Below are positions 8,905 to 17,200 of a stretch of 53,903 nucleotides of DNA, piece by piece (the stretch's first letter is position 1; each line of letters begins with the position of its first letter). This DNA comes from Actinomadura montaniterrae (GTDB lineage: Bacteria; Actinomycetota; Actinomycetes; Streptosporangiales; Streptosporangiaceae): contig NZ_WBMR01000046.1 of assembly GCF_008923365.1 (NCBI RefSeq), forward strand, positions 1-53,903, written 5' to 3'. The position numbers were made by a program, and so were the translations under genes. The notes under the pieces are model-generated. The model saw only the letters and a program-made list of their open reading frames with translations, had not been told where the DNA came from and ran no database searches.

Positions 8905-8976
8905 GCGCTCAGAGCCTAGAGCCTCGCCCCGGAGCGCCCAAGCGTCGCGGCGGAGCACGCCCTGCACAGCGCGGTC

Positions 8977-9846
8977 TCAGCGGACCGGCAGCCCGACGAG
9001 CCGGGCCGACTTGTCCCACACCGCGCGGCGGAGCACCTCGTCCTTCAGCGGGCCCGCCTCCGGGATCAGCCCCGCGCCCGGCGTCGAGCTGTAGAAGCCG
9101 CCGGTGCGCCCCTCGTACTCCTCGTCCAGCGCGAGCTTCAGCGCCATCCGCGCGCCCTGCGCCGGAGTCCGCATCACGGGCGTGTGCGACAGCAGCCCGC
9201 CGATCCGCGTGCTGCCCGGCAGGTCGCGGGCGAGGGACGTCGCGACGAACCCCGGGCACATCGCGTTCACCGTCACGCCGGTGCCGTCGAGCCGCCGCGC
9301 CAGCTCCTGCGCGAACAGGATGTTCATCAGCTTCGACCGCCCGTACACCCGCAGGGACCCGGCCGCCCGGTAGTTGCCCGGCTCCGCCATCCGGTCGACG
9401 TCCAGCCGGCCGGCGAACCGGTGCGCCTCGGACGCGACCACGACGATCCGCGACGGCGCGCCCTTCTTCAGCGGCCCGAGCAGCAGGTTCGTCAGCAGGA
9501 ACGGGCCCAGGTGGTTCGTCGCGACCATCCGGTCGAACCCGTCGGCGCTCTCCTTCGCCCGCATCAGGTGCGCGCCCGCGTTGTTGACGAGCACGTCCAG
9601 CCGGTCGAACCGCTCCACGAGGGACGCCGCGACGCGCCGCACGTCCTGCTGCGCGGACAGGTCGGCGAAGAACGTCTCGATCCGGGCGCCCGGCACGGCC
9701 CGGGCCAGCTCGTCCACCGCCGCCTCCGCCCGCATCTCGCTGCGGGCCACGATCCCGACGAGGAACCCGGCGCGCGCCAGCCCGCGCGCGATCTCCTTAC
9801 CGATCCCGGACGTCCCCCCGGTCACGATCGCGATCTCGTCCCTCAT
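8977..9846 (-). CDS. SDR-family oxidoreductase (retinol dehydrogenase-like)
   Basis: A 289-residue short-chain dehydrogenase. It has TGGTSGIG for NAD(P) binding at residues 9-16, LVNNAG, an active-site serine in VVVASEAHRF and the catalytic YGRSK. A C-terminal extension (FYSSTPGAGLIPEAG, then AVWDKSARLVGL) is common to the retinol-dehydrogenase/WWOX-like branch. The ATG at 9846 is right after a GGTGGGGGG ribosome site; the open frame upstream is non-coding in composition. The substrate is unknown. It is divergent from the F420-dependent oxidoreductase gene, and the about 150-base intergenic region carries the KstR-like box. Whether that box also affects this gene is open, because it lies near the far promoter. 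Confidence 0.88.
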   Translation of the reverse strand: MRDEIAIVTGGTSGIGKEIARGLARAGFLVGIVARSEMRAEAAVDELARAVPGARIETFFADLSAQQDVRRVAASLVERFDRLDVLVNNAGAHLMRAKESADGFDRMVATNHLGPFLLTNLLLGPLKKGAPSRIVVVASEAHRFAGRLDVDRMAEPGNYRAAGSLRVYGRSKLMNILFAQELARRLDGTGVTVNAMCPGFVATSLARDLPGSTRIGGLLSHTPVMRTPAQGARMALKLALDEEYEGRTGGFYSSTPGAGLIPEAGPLKDEVLRRAVWDKSARLVGLPVR

Positions 9847-9968
9847 CCCCCCACCGAACCACCGCGCCGGACGCGCGAGCAAGGGGGGAATGTGATTTCT
9901 TGCACAAGCCGTGATGCGGGGCCGCCGCGCGGCCGGCCCGCCCACCGGGACGCCCCCTGGCCTCGAAC

Positions 9969-9986
9969 TGAAACCGGTTCTACTAT
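9969..9986 (+). promoter_or_regulatory. KstR-like operator over a leaderless promoter
   Basis: TGAAACCGGTTCTA (9969-9982) is a full match to TnnAACnnGTTnnA, the operator of the TetR-family steroid regulator KstR. It overlaps TACTAT (9981-9986), a -10 element placed eight bases before the ATG at 9995. There is no Shine-Dalgarno sequence between them, so the transcript is probably leaderless and repressed by occupation of the -10. Confidence 0.6.
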
Positions 9987-9994
9987 CGGTCGGC

Positions 9995-10870
9995 ATGAGG
10001 TTCACCTACGCCGAGGCGATGACCGACCCGTCGTTCTACCTGCCGCTGGCCCGGGCCGCCGAGGCCGCCGGCTACACGAGCATGTCGGTCGCCGACTCGC
10101 TCGCCTACCCGCGCGAGTCCGACTCGACCTACCCCTACACCGCCGACGGGAACCGCGAGTTCCTCGAGGACAAGGCCTTCATCGAGACGTTCACGCTGAT
10201 CGCGGCGATGGGCGCGGTGACGAGCACCCTGCGGTTCACCCCGTTCGTCCTGAAGCTGCCCGTCCGGCCGCCGGTGCTCGTCGCCAAGCAGGCCACCTCG
10301 ATCGCCTGCCTCACCGGCGGGCGCCTCGGCCTCGGCGTCGGCGTCAGCCCGTGGCGCGAGGACTTCCAGGTCATGGGCGTGCCGTGGGAGCGGCGCGGCA
10401 AGCGCATGGACGAGGCCATCGACATCGTCCGCGGCCTCGCCGGCGGCGGCTACTTCGAGTTCCACGGCGAGTTCTTCGACATCCCGGCGATCAAGATGAC
10501 GCCGGCGCCGGCCGAGCCGATCCCGATCCTGGTCGGCGGGCACAGCGAGCCCGCGCTGCGGCGCGCCGCCGTCCGCGGCGACGGCTGGATGCACGGCGGC
10601 GGACCCGACGACCTCGACGACCTCCTCGCCCGGCTGAACCGGATCCGCGAGGCCGAGGGCAAGGCCGGCGACCCGTTCGAGATCCACGTCATCTCCCCCG
10701 ACGCCTACACCCCCGACGGCGTGAAGCGGCTGGAGGACAAGGGCGTCACCGACGTGATCGTCGGCTTCCGGATGCCCTACGCCAAGGGCCCCGACACCCA
10801 GCCGCTGGACAAGAAGATCGCGGCCCTCGAGCGGTTCGCCGAGACCGTCATCGCGAAGGCGAACGGCTGA
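9995..10870 (+). CDS. F420-dependent LLM-class oxidoreductase
   Basis: A 291-residue luciferase-like (TIM-barrel) protein of the type that uses coenzyme F420. Recognisable parts are the N-terminal MRFTYAEAM, TGGRLGLGVGVSPWREDFQVMG (the glycine-rich strand and PW segment), ERRGKRMDEAI and PIPILVGGHSEPALRRAA, which line the cofactor pocket. The start is ATG 9995 because it follows a -10 at leaderless distance and the family begins at that point. Family members oxidise or reduce varied substrates with F420/F420H2. In mycobacteria one relative (Rv3520c) belongs to the KstR regulon. The KstR-like box at this promoter and the same box before the next gene favour a role in steroid or isoprenoid breakdown, which is inference. 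Confidence 0.9.
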   Translation: MRFTYAEAMTDPSFYLPLARAAEAAGYTSMSVADSLAYPRESDSTYPYTADGNREFLEDKAFIETFTLIAAMGAVTSTLRFTPFVLKLPVRPPVLVAKQATSIACLTGGRLGLGVGVSPWREDFQVMGVPWERRGKRMDEAIDIVRGLAGGGYFEFHGEFFDIPAIKMTPAPAEPIPILVGGHSEPALRRAAVRGDGWMHGGGPDDLDDLLARLNRIREAEGKAGDPFEIHVISPDAYTPDGVKRLEDKGVTDVIVGFRMPYAKGPDTQPLDKKIAALERFAETVIAKANG

Positions 10871-10879
10871 CCGCAAAAC

Positions 10880-10896
10880 GAGAACACGTTACAGTT
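10880..10896 (+). promoter_or_regulatory. KstR-like operator upstream of SnoaL-like gene
   Basis: GAGAACACGTTACA (10880-10893) matches TnnAACnnGTTnnA at seven of eight fixed positions, with G for the first T. Its core AGAACACGTT equals that of the mycobacterial consensus. It overlaps TTACAGT, a likely -10 ending a few bases before the ATG at 10902, the same geometry as the box at 9969. Confidence 0.55.
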
Positions 10897-10901
10897 CGGT
10901 C

Positions 10902-11345
10902 ATGGACGCCCTCATCTGGCACGCCCCCGACGCCGACCACCCCGCCCGCCGGGCCGCCCGCGCCTCCATGACCGCGGTCGGCGCCGGCCGCCGGGACGAG
11001 TGGCTGGCCCTGTTCGCCCCCGGCGCCCTCGTCGAGGACCCCGTCGGCCCGTCCTTCCTCGACCCCGCCGGCGAGGGCCACCGCGGCCCCGACGGCATCG
11101 CCGCCTTCTGGGACTCCTTCATCGCCACCATCAGCGGGTTCCGCTTCGAGATCAAGGACTCGTTCGCCAACGGCCCCTGCTGCGCCAACGTCGCCACCAT
11201 CACCACCACCATGGGCGACGGCTCCACCATGACCATCGACTGCGTCCTCATCTACACCGTCGACGACGCGGGCCTCATCACCTCGCTGCGCGCCCACTGG
11301 GAACCCGACCGCGCCATGGCCACCGTCACCAGGCCCGGGACCTGA
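10902..11345 (+). CDS. SnoaL/NTF2-like protein (ketosteroid-isomerase fold)
   Basis: 147 residues with the NTF2-fold pattern of SnoaL-like enzymes: an N-terminal helix (ARRAARASMTAV), LFAPGALVEDPVGPS with an acidic residue of the pocket, GPDGIAAFWDSFI, then strands ending LITSLRAHWEPD. The fold includes ketosteroid isomerases and polyketide cyclases but also many non-enzymatic proteins. The start is ATG 10902; there is no Shine-Dalgarno site, and a -10 lies immediately upstream, so the message is probably leaderless. It follows the F420-dependent oxidoreductase by 31 bases but has its own KstR-like box. Its stop lies two bases from the stop of the convergent cyclase-like gene. A role in steroid nucleus or side-chain metabolism is suggested but unproved. 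Confidence 0.85.
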   Translation: MDALIWHAPDADHPARRAARASMTAVGAGRRDEWLALFAPGALVEDPVGPSFLDPAGEGHRGPDGIAAFWDSFIATISGFRFEIKDSFANGPCCANVATITTTMGDGSTMTIDCVLIYTVDDAGLITSLRAHWEPDRAMATVTRPGT

Positions 11346-11347
11346 CC

Positions 11348-12355
11348 TCAGTCCCCCGGCGGCAGCAGCAGCCGCGCGGTCGTCCGCTCCAGCCGCCGCA
11401 CCGCCATCGACTCGCCCACGAACCCCCGGACGGCCTGCAGGAACTGCTGCAGGCCGCCCGGGTAGTCCAGGCACGTCTGCAGGATCGCGAACAGGTCCGC
11501 CTTCGCCTCCGGCGCCCGCGGGATGACGCCCGCGATGGCCGGCGACAGCGCCCCGACCAGCCGCTCGCGCCCCCGCTCGTTCCGCATCTGCGGGATGTCC
11601 ATCAGGTCGTCCACCATCTGGAACAGCACCGGCACCGGAACCTCCGCGGGCGGCACGAACACCCGGTCGTCACCCGGGTCGTCCTCTTCCCTGTCGCTCA
11701 GGCCGTCCTCGCGCAGCGCGAGCGGCCCCGTGCTCGCCGCCGGGACGGGCCGCACCCCCGGCACCATGATCCAGGCCCCGCCCTCGGTCTCCTTCACCTC
11801 GACCTCGACCGGGTAGTAGTCCCCCGGATCGACGAGCCCCCGGCCATGCCGCACCACGTCCTCGTACACCCGCCGCGACACGATCACCGCGATCGCCGTC
11901 TCCGCGGCGGCCACCGCCTCCTTCAGCGGCGCGGCGTCCAGCAACCGGAACGCGTGCGTCAGCTCCGTGCCCACCACCCCGTGCCCGTCCGCCACGGCCT
12001 CCCCCACGTTGACGGCCACCCGCAACCGCATCTGCGCGGACTCGCTCGCCGCCCGGTTGTGGTGCCGCACCTCCGCGCGCAGCCGGTCGACCACCGTCGT
12101 CAGCAGCCGCTCCGTCCCGACCTCCGCCGGAAGGACGACCATCACCCCGTCGCCGCGGTCCTCGTGGTAGCAGTCGTCCAGCCGCACCCCGGCCCCGTCC
12201 GCCAGGCTCCGGTCGAGGCCCTCGTACATCGCCTTCCGCACCCGCACCCGCACCGGATCGTCCCGCTCCGCGGAGCTGAACCCGGCGATGTCGCACACCA
12301 GGAACGAGCACAACCCCCCGGGCCGCCATCCACCCGTCCGCGCCGCATCCCCCAC
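11348..12355 (-). CDS. Nucleotidyl-cyclase-like protein with C-terminal EAD2
   Basis: 335 residues from a GTG preceded by GGGAGGG. Residues about 14-215 resemble class III cyclases: FLVCDIAGFSS supplies the first metal aspartate and EDRGDGVMVVLP the second. The usual substrate-orienting Asn before the conserved Arg appears changed (GTELTHAFRLLDA). A charged linker (DREEDDPGDD) leads to residues about 245-335, beginning LFQMVDDLMDI and containing LDYPGGLQQFLQAVRGF. This is effector-associated domain 2, a homotypic adaptor. The same domain opens the VMAP protein encoded at 19407-20879, with aligned LxYPG and hydrophobic positions. The likely role is a signal input to the VMAP/MoxR/vWA system through EAD2-EAD2 contact. 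Whether the cyclase part is active is unsure. Confidence 0.8.
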   Translation of the reverse strand: MGDAARTGGWRPGGLCSFLVCDIAGFSSAERDDPVRVRVRKAMYEGLDRSLADGAGVRLDDCYHEDRGDGVMVVLPAEVGTERLLTTVVDRLRAEVRHHNRAASESAQMRLRVAVNVGEAVADGHGVVGTELTHAFRLLDAAPLKEAVAAAETAIAVIVSRRVYEDVVRHGRGLVDPGDYYPVEVEVKETEGGAWIMVPGVRPVPAASTGPLALREDGLSDREEDDPGDDRVFVPPAEVPVPVLFQMVDDLMDIPQMRNERGRERLVGALSPAIAGVIPRAPEAKADLFAILQTCLDYPGGLQQFLQAVRGFVGESMAVRRLERTTARLLLPPGD

Positions 12356-12592
12356 GCGCCCTCCCTTCCACCCCCCTCAGCGTCCTCGACCACCGCCGCG
12401 AACGGCAAGAGCGCGGGCGAGGTTCCCGGCGCCATCCGTCCCGGTGCCCGTCCTCCCGGCGTGTCTTCCTCGGTACCGCCGTCAGGCACCGGGGCGAATC
12501 CCTATGATCGTCACGTCGCGGCTAGGCTGTTGCTCCTGAGACAAGGGAACCGCGACGCTTTCTGATTTCCGGGATAAGAGGGGGAGACGGCT

Positions 12593-12817
12593 GTGCCGAA
12601 CACTCATGGCAGCGCATCAGCGTCCGTCGGGCGCACGGTCCCCTTCCTCTGGTCCAAGCCCAGCTTCACCGAGCTGGACCGGCTCGCGTCGAGCGCGAAC
12701 GAGATCCTGCGCGCCAGCGCCGCGTACTCCAGCGCGCAGCGCCGCGCCCCCGGCCGCGTCGTTGCCCACTTCGACAACAACCTGACCGAGGACGACTTCC
12801 CCGGGACCAACGGGTAA
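12593..12817 (+). CDS. Putative cyclophane RiPP precursor (FxsA-like, one FDN motif)
   Basis: A 74-residue peptide from a GTG after a strong GGGGGAG ribosome site. It has a leader-like N-terminal part and a short C-terminal part with FDN at residues 60-62 in VVAHFDNNLTEDDF. An aromatic-x-Asn triplet is the signature of three-residue cyclophane (triceptide) cores, where the radical-SAM enzyme joins the ring of residue 1 to the side chain of residue 3. The gene lies 149 bases upstream of an FxsB-family maturase on the same strand. Unlike canonical FxsA peptides it does not end in FxSxx; it ends PGTNG. The second precursor at 24863 also carries FDN. I infer that FDN is the modified core. Confidence 0.65.
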   Translation: MPNTHGSASASVGRTVPFLWSKPSFTELDRLASSANEILRASAAYSSAQRRAPGRVVAHFDNNLTEDDFPGTNG

Positions 12818-12966
12818 CACAGCCGAGGAACGGGCTGGAGTCCGCAGGCACGATCTGCGGTTCGGGCGGGGTCATCACGGACGCGCATTACCGTGCCCGC
12901 CACCGAACGGCACCGCATCCGGGCGGAAGGGCCGCTGCGTTTCTCGGCCGAGGGAGGAAGGCCGCC

Positions 12967-14193
12967 ATGCCGGGCACCCCCGAAAGCGCGCACGAATGGC
13001 CGTCCGCCGGCCTCGATGTCGCGGGCCTGGTCGAGGACGGGTGGCGTCCCGTCCCCTTCTCCGAGGTCGTGCTCAAGCTCCACGGCCGCTGCAACCTGGC
13101 CTGCGACTACTGCTACGTCTACGAGAGCACGGACCAGACGTGGCGGACGCGCCCGCGCGCGATGCCCCCGGAAGTGGTCGCGGCCACCGCCGAGCGGCTG
13201 GGCGAGCATGTCCGCGCCCACGCACTGTCGAACGTGACGCTCGTCCTCCACGGAGGCGAGCCGCTGCTCGCGGGCCGGTCCGCGATCGCCGCAGCCGTCG
13301 ACCGGTTCCGTGCCGCGCTGCCGGCGTCGTGCGACCTCGAAGTGACCATGCAGACGAACGGCGTGCTCCTCACCGAGGAGACGCTCACGATGCTCGACGG
13401 CAACGACGTCGGCGTGGCCGTCAGCCTCGACGGCGACCGCGAGGGGCACGACCGGCACCGGCGCCGCGCCGACGGGCGGGGAAGCCACGCCGACGTGATG
13501 CGCGGGCTGAACCGGCTCGCCGGCTCGTACCGGCGGCTCTACCGGGGGCTGCTCTGCACGGTCGACCTCGACAACGATCCGATCCGGACGTACGAAGCCC
13601 TCATCGAGACGCGTCCGCCGCGCATCGACTTCCTCCTTCCGCACGGAAACTGGAGCGCTCCGCCGCCGCGCCGTCCCGCCGGCGGCGAGGCCGCCCCCTA
13701 CGCGGACTGGCTCATCGCGATCTTCGACCGCTGGTACCACGCGCCGCGCAAGGAGACGGGGGTCCGGCTGTTCGAGGAGATCCTCAACCTGCTGCTCGGC
13801 GCGCACAGCCGTAGCGAGAACATCGGCCTCTCCCCCGTCGCGATGCTCGTCGTCGACACGGACGGGACGCTCCAGCAGGTCGACACGTTGAAGACCTCGT
13901 ACCCCGGGGCGCCGGAGACCGGCCTCACGGTCTTCGGCAGCGGCTTTGACGAGGCGCTGTCGCATCCGGGCGTGGTCGCCCGCCAGATCGGCATAGCGGC
14001 GCTGTCGCGGACGTGCAGGACGTGCGCGGTGCGGGACATCTGCGGCGGCGGCGCGTACGCGCACCGGTACCGGGAGGGCGACGGCTACCTCAACCCGTCG
14101 GTCTACTGCCCCGACCTGATGGCTCTGATCAGCCACATCGGCCGCACCGTCCAGCACGATCTGGCCCTCGCCACGGCCGCACCGGGCCGCTGA
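12967..14193 (+). CDS. fxsB: FxsB-family radical SAM/SPASM peptide maturase
   Basis: 408 residues. The radical-SAM cluster motif CxxxCxxC is at Cys42, Cys46 and Cys49 (GRCNLACDYCYVYE). Next come LHGGEPLL, for SAM binding, and VSLDGDREGHDRHRRR, typical of peptide-maturing SPASM enzymes. The C-terminal SPASM region has Cys350, Cys353, Cys359 and Cys381 (CRTCAVRDIC, then NPSVYC) for auxiliary clusters. The FxsB signature DFLLPHGNW is present. These enzymes form aryl-to-side-chain carbon-carbon links (cyclophanes) in FxsA-type precursors. The precursor gene upstream is its likely substrate. It is about 60 percent alike by eye to the second FxsB at 27971-29212. The stop is 33 bases from the stop of the convergent FxsT gene. 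Confidence 0.9.
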   Translation: MPGTPESAHEWPSAGLDVAGLVEDGWRPVPFSEVVLKLHGRCNLACDYCYVYESTDQTWRTRPRAMPPEVVAATAERLGEHVRAHALSNVTLVLHGGEPLLAGRSAIAAAVDRFRAALPASCDLEVTMQTNGVLLTEETLTMLDGNDVGVAVSLDGDREGHDRHRRRADGRGSHADVMRGLNRLAGSYRRLYRGLLCTVDLDNDPIRTYEALIETRPPRIDFLLPHGNWSAPPPRRPAGGEAAPYADWLIAIFDRWYHAPRKETGVRLFEEILNLLLGAHSRSENIGLSPVAMLVVDTDGTLQQVDTLKTSYPGAPETGLTVFGSGFDEALSHPGVVARQIGIAALSRTCRTCAVRDICGGGAYAHRYREGDGYLNPSVYCPDLMALISHIGRTVQHDLALATAAPGR

Positions 14194-14226
14194 CCGGCCG
14201 CTTCCAGGCGGGAGGGACGGGCGGGC

Positions 14227-17200
14227 TCACAGGGCGGTGGGTTCGATATCGCATTCGAGCGGCTCGTTCCGCTCGGCCGCGGACACCTCGGGGTGGTCCG
14301 CGCCCAGCGCCTGCCTGAGCGCGGACAGCGCCGGATCGGAGACCTCGTCGGCCTCGCCCATGGCGGCGCGGGCGCGCGCCAGGTTCAACTCGAGGGCGAG
14401 CGCGTGGGGATGCCGCTCGCCGAGGCAGGCGATCACCTTCTCCCGGACGCCCGACAGCAGCCGGGCCGCGGCCTCCAGCTCACCGAGCAGGTAGTAGTCG
14501 TTCGCCAGGCCGACCGTGGCGCAGAGCGCGTAGTAGTGGTCCGGGCCGAGGACCCCGGCTTCGAGGTCCGCCAGGGCCGCCCGGTCGGTCTCCTGGGCAG
14601 CGTAGACCTCCGCCAGCCGCCGGAGCACCACACCGCGGTCGATGGCGCAGACCTGGACGAAGGGATGCCCGTCCCCCATCACCCTGCGGTAGCCGTCCAG
14701 CGCCCGGTCGATCAGCGGCAGCGCCTCCTGCGGGCGTCCGATCGCACTGGTGGCGAGCGCCAGGCAGACCCGGCTCGCGAGCGTGTTCGGATGGTCCTCG
14801 CCGAACCGGCGGACATGGGCGGCGAACGTCTCGGTGGCCAGCCGGTGCGCCTCCTCGGTCCGGCCGAGCTTCCGCAGCGTCCCCGCATGGCTCATCTTCG
14901 CCTGCAGGACCAGCGCGTGGCCGGGCGCGAGGACGGGCCGCAGGTTGTCCAGGCTCTCCGCCTGGATCCGATGCGCCTCGGCGTACCTTCCGAGCGCGTG
15001 CAGGTCCCGCGCGAGGTTGTGGGTGGCGCGGAAGCGCTGCCGGTAGGCCTGGTCCTCGCCGGCCCAGACGTTCCGGTCGAGGTCGTACGCCTGCTGGAAC
15101 TCGCCCAGGATCCGAAGGTCGATGGCGAGGTTGCTGGCCGCGCGCCGGGTGTCGGTGTCGGCGTCCCCGTGGATCCGGCGCAGGCGCCGCCACGCATCGA
15201 GGTCGATCTCGTGCGCCCTGCGGAACTCTCCGAGGAACCGCAGGTCCGCACCGAAGCCGTTCGCGGCGAACAGGGTCTGCAGATTGTCGGCGCCGAACTT
15301 GCGGCGCGTACGGGCGAGGTTGTCCTCGCTGAGGTCGGCGGCCGCCCGGTTGTCGCCGAGGCCGCGCAGGGCGTTCGCCAGGACGCGGGAGATGTCCAGG
15401 ACGTCGTCGTCGTCGGGGCCGTACCGGTCCCGCCACCGGTCCAGCGCGATCTCCGCCAGCCGCCGGCTGCCCTCGTACTCACCGGACTGGTAGAGGAACT
15501 TGGCCTGGTCGATGCCCACGGCGCGGATCCGCTGGTCGTCCGCCTCGAACACCCCCGACGGGATGACGTGCGGGGTGATCTCGGAGCGGCGCTCCCAGGT
15601 CGACTCCACCTCGGGCTGCTCGGCCGGGGTCGCCTCCCTGAGGATCCCGTGGACGCGGGCCCGGACGCGGCGCCGGCCGTCGCCGCCGAGCCGGTCGTCG
15701 AGGATCGCCCGGACGAGCCGGTGGACCTGGAGGCTGCCCGGTTCCTCGTCGAAACGGGCGAGGGAGAACCGGGAGATGTCGCGCATCGCGCCGCGCAGCC
15801 GGGCTTCGTCGGCGAGCAGCGCGGCCAGGTCGGCGGGGAGGTCCGCGGAGCGTCCGGCGGTCAGCAGCCCGCAGGGCACCGGCTCCGGGTCGAAGACGGC
15901 CCACAGCTCCAGCAGCCCGCCCGCGACCGGGTTCTCCTCGCGCAGCAGGTCGAGGTTGAGGCTCACGCCCGCGGCCAGCGGACCGGGCAGCTCCTCGGCC
16001 CTGTCCCCCGCGGTGAACTCGGTGAGGCGGCGGTCGAAGAGCCGGAGGTACTCCTCGACGGTGCCGCCGGTGACGACCTGCCAGGCGGCCGCCTGGCCGA
16101 CCGCCAGCGGGAGGTCCCCGACGCGTTCCGACAGCAGGTCGGCCTCGGCCTCCGACAGGCGCGGGACCCGGCGGCGGAGCAGGGCGATGCTCTCGCTCCG
16201 TTCGAAGACGCCGACGTCGACGACCGACGCGTGCCGTTCCCAGGCGCGGTCGCGGGACGTCACCAGGACGTGGCGCCCGGGCCCCAGGCCGGAGCCGCCG
16301 GCGTCGACGGAGAGCGGGGTCAGCGGGACGACCTGGTCCGGATCCTGCGCGTTGTCGTAGATGAGCAGCCAGCGGCCGTAGGGCCGGCCGTCGCGGAGCG
16401 CCCGCAGGACGCCGTCCACGGTGTCCTTGATGTCGTCGCTCATCGGCATGCCGAGCTGGCGCGCGAGCAGGGCGAGGGCGGCGCGGGCGGACGTCGTCTG
16501 CTCGGCCGGGACCCACCACACCAGGTCGTAGTCGCCGGCGTGGCGGTAGGCGTACTCGACCGCGAGGTTGGACTTGCCCTCCCCGCCCATGCCGAACTCC
16601 GACTCCGGCAGGAGCGCCGCCATCCCGTCGCGCAGCGCCGCCCGTACCGCGGTGAGGAGCCGGTCCCGTCCGGTGAAGTCGGGATTGCGGGCCGGGAGCC
16701 CGCTGCGGAGCACCGGCGCGGGCGCGTGGCCTTCCGGGCTCCCGGTGGCCCGGATCACGTCCACCAGGTCGTCGCCGGACGCACCGGACGCGTCGGGCGC
16801 GCTGGCCACCGAACCGGTCGCCAGCTGCCTCGCCACCTCGCGGTACTGCCCGCCGAGACCGGCCAGCGCCTGCGCCGCGACCTGCGCGAACGGCAGGTCG
16901 GGCGGGAGCCGCACATCGCCGCGGCCGACCGCCGCCAGCAGCGCCGGGAAGTCGAGCGACGAGCCGATCCGCTCCCGGACGACGTCCCACACGGCCCGCA
17001 GCACCTGCTGCACTTCGCGCCTGCGCATCCCCTGCAGCAGGATCTCCCGGACGCCGTCGTGGAACTCGTAGGCGATCTCCTCCTCGCCGCCGTCTGCAGG
17101 GCGGCCGACCATCCGCAGCAGCCCGCTGAGGAACACCTCGGCGAGCACGGAGGACGAGGACGACGGGAGCATCGCCTGCTGGACGAGGCGCATGACGGGC

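Noticed and set aside
9896..9910. CTTG-CA-CAAG inverted repeat near 9900, considered as a KstR2 site
   Set aside because: KstR2 sites have CAAG before CTTG; the order here is reversed, and the arms are only four bases.
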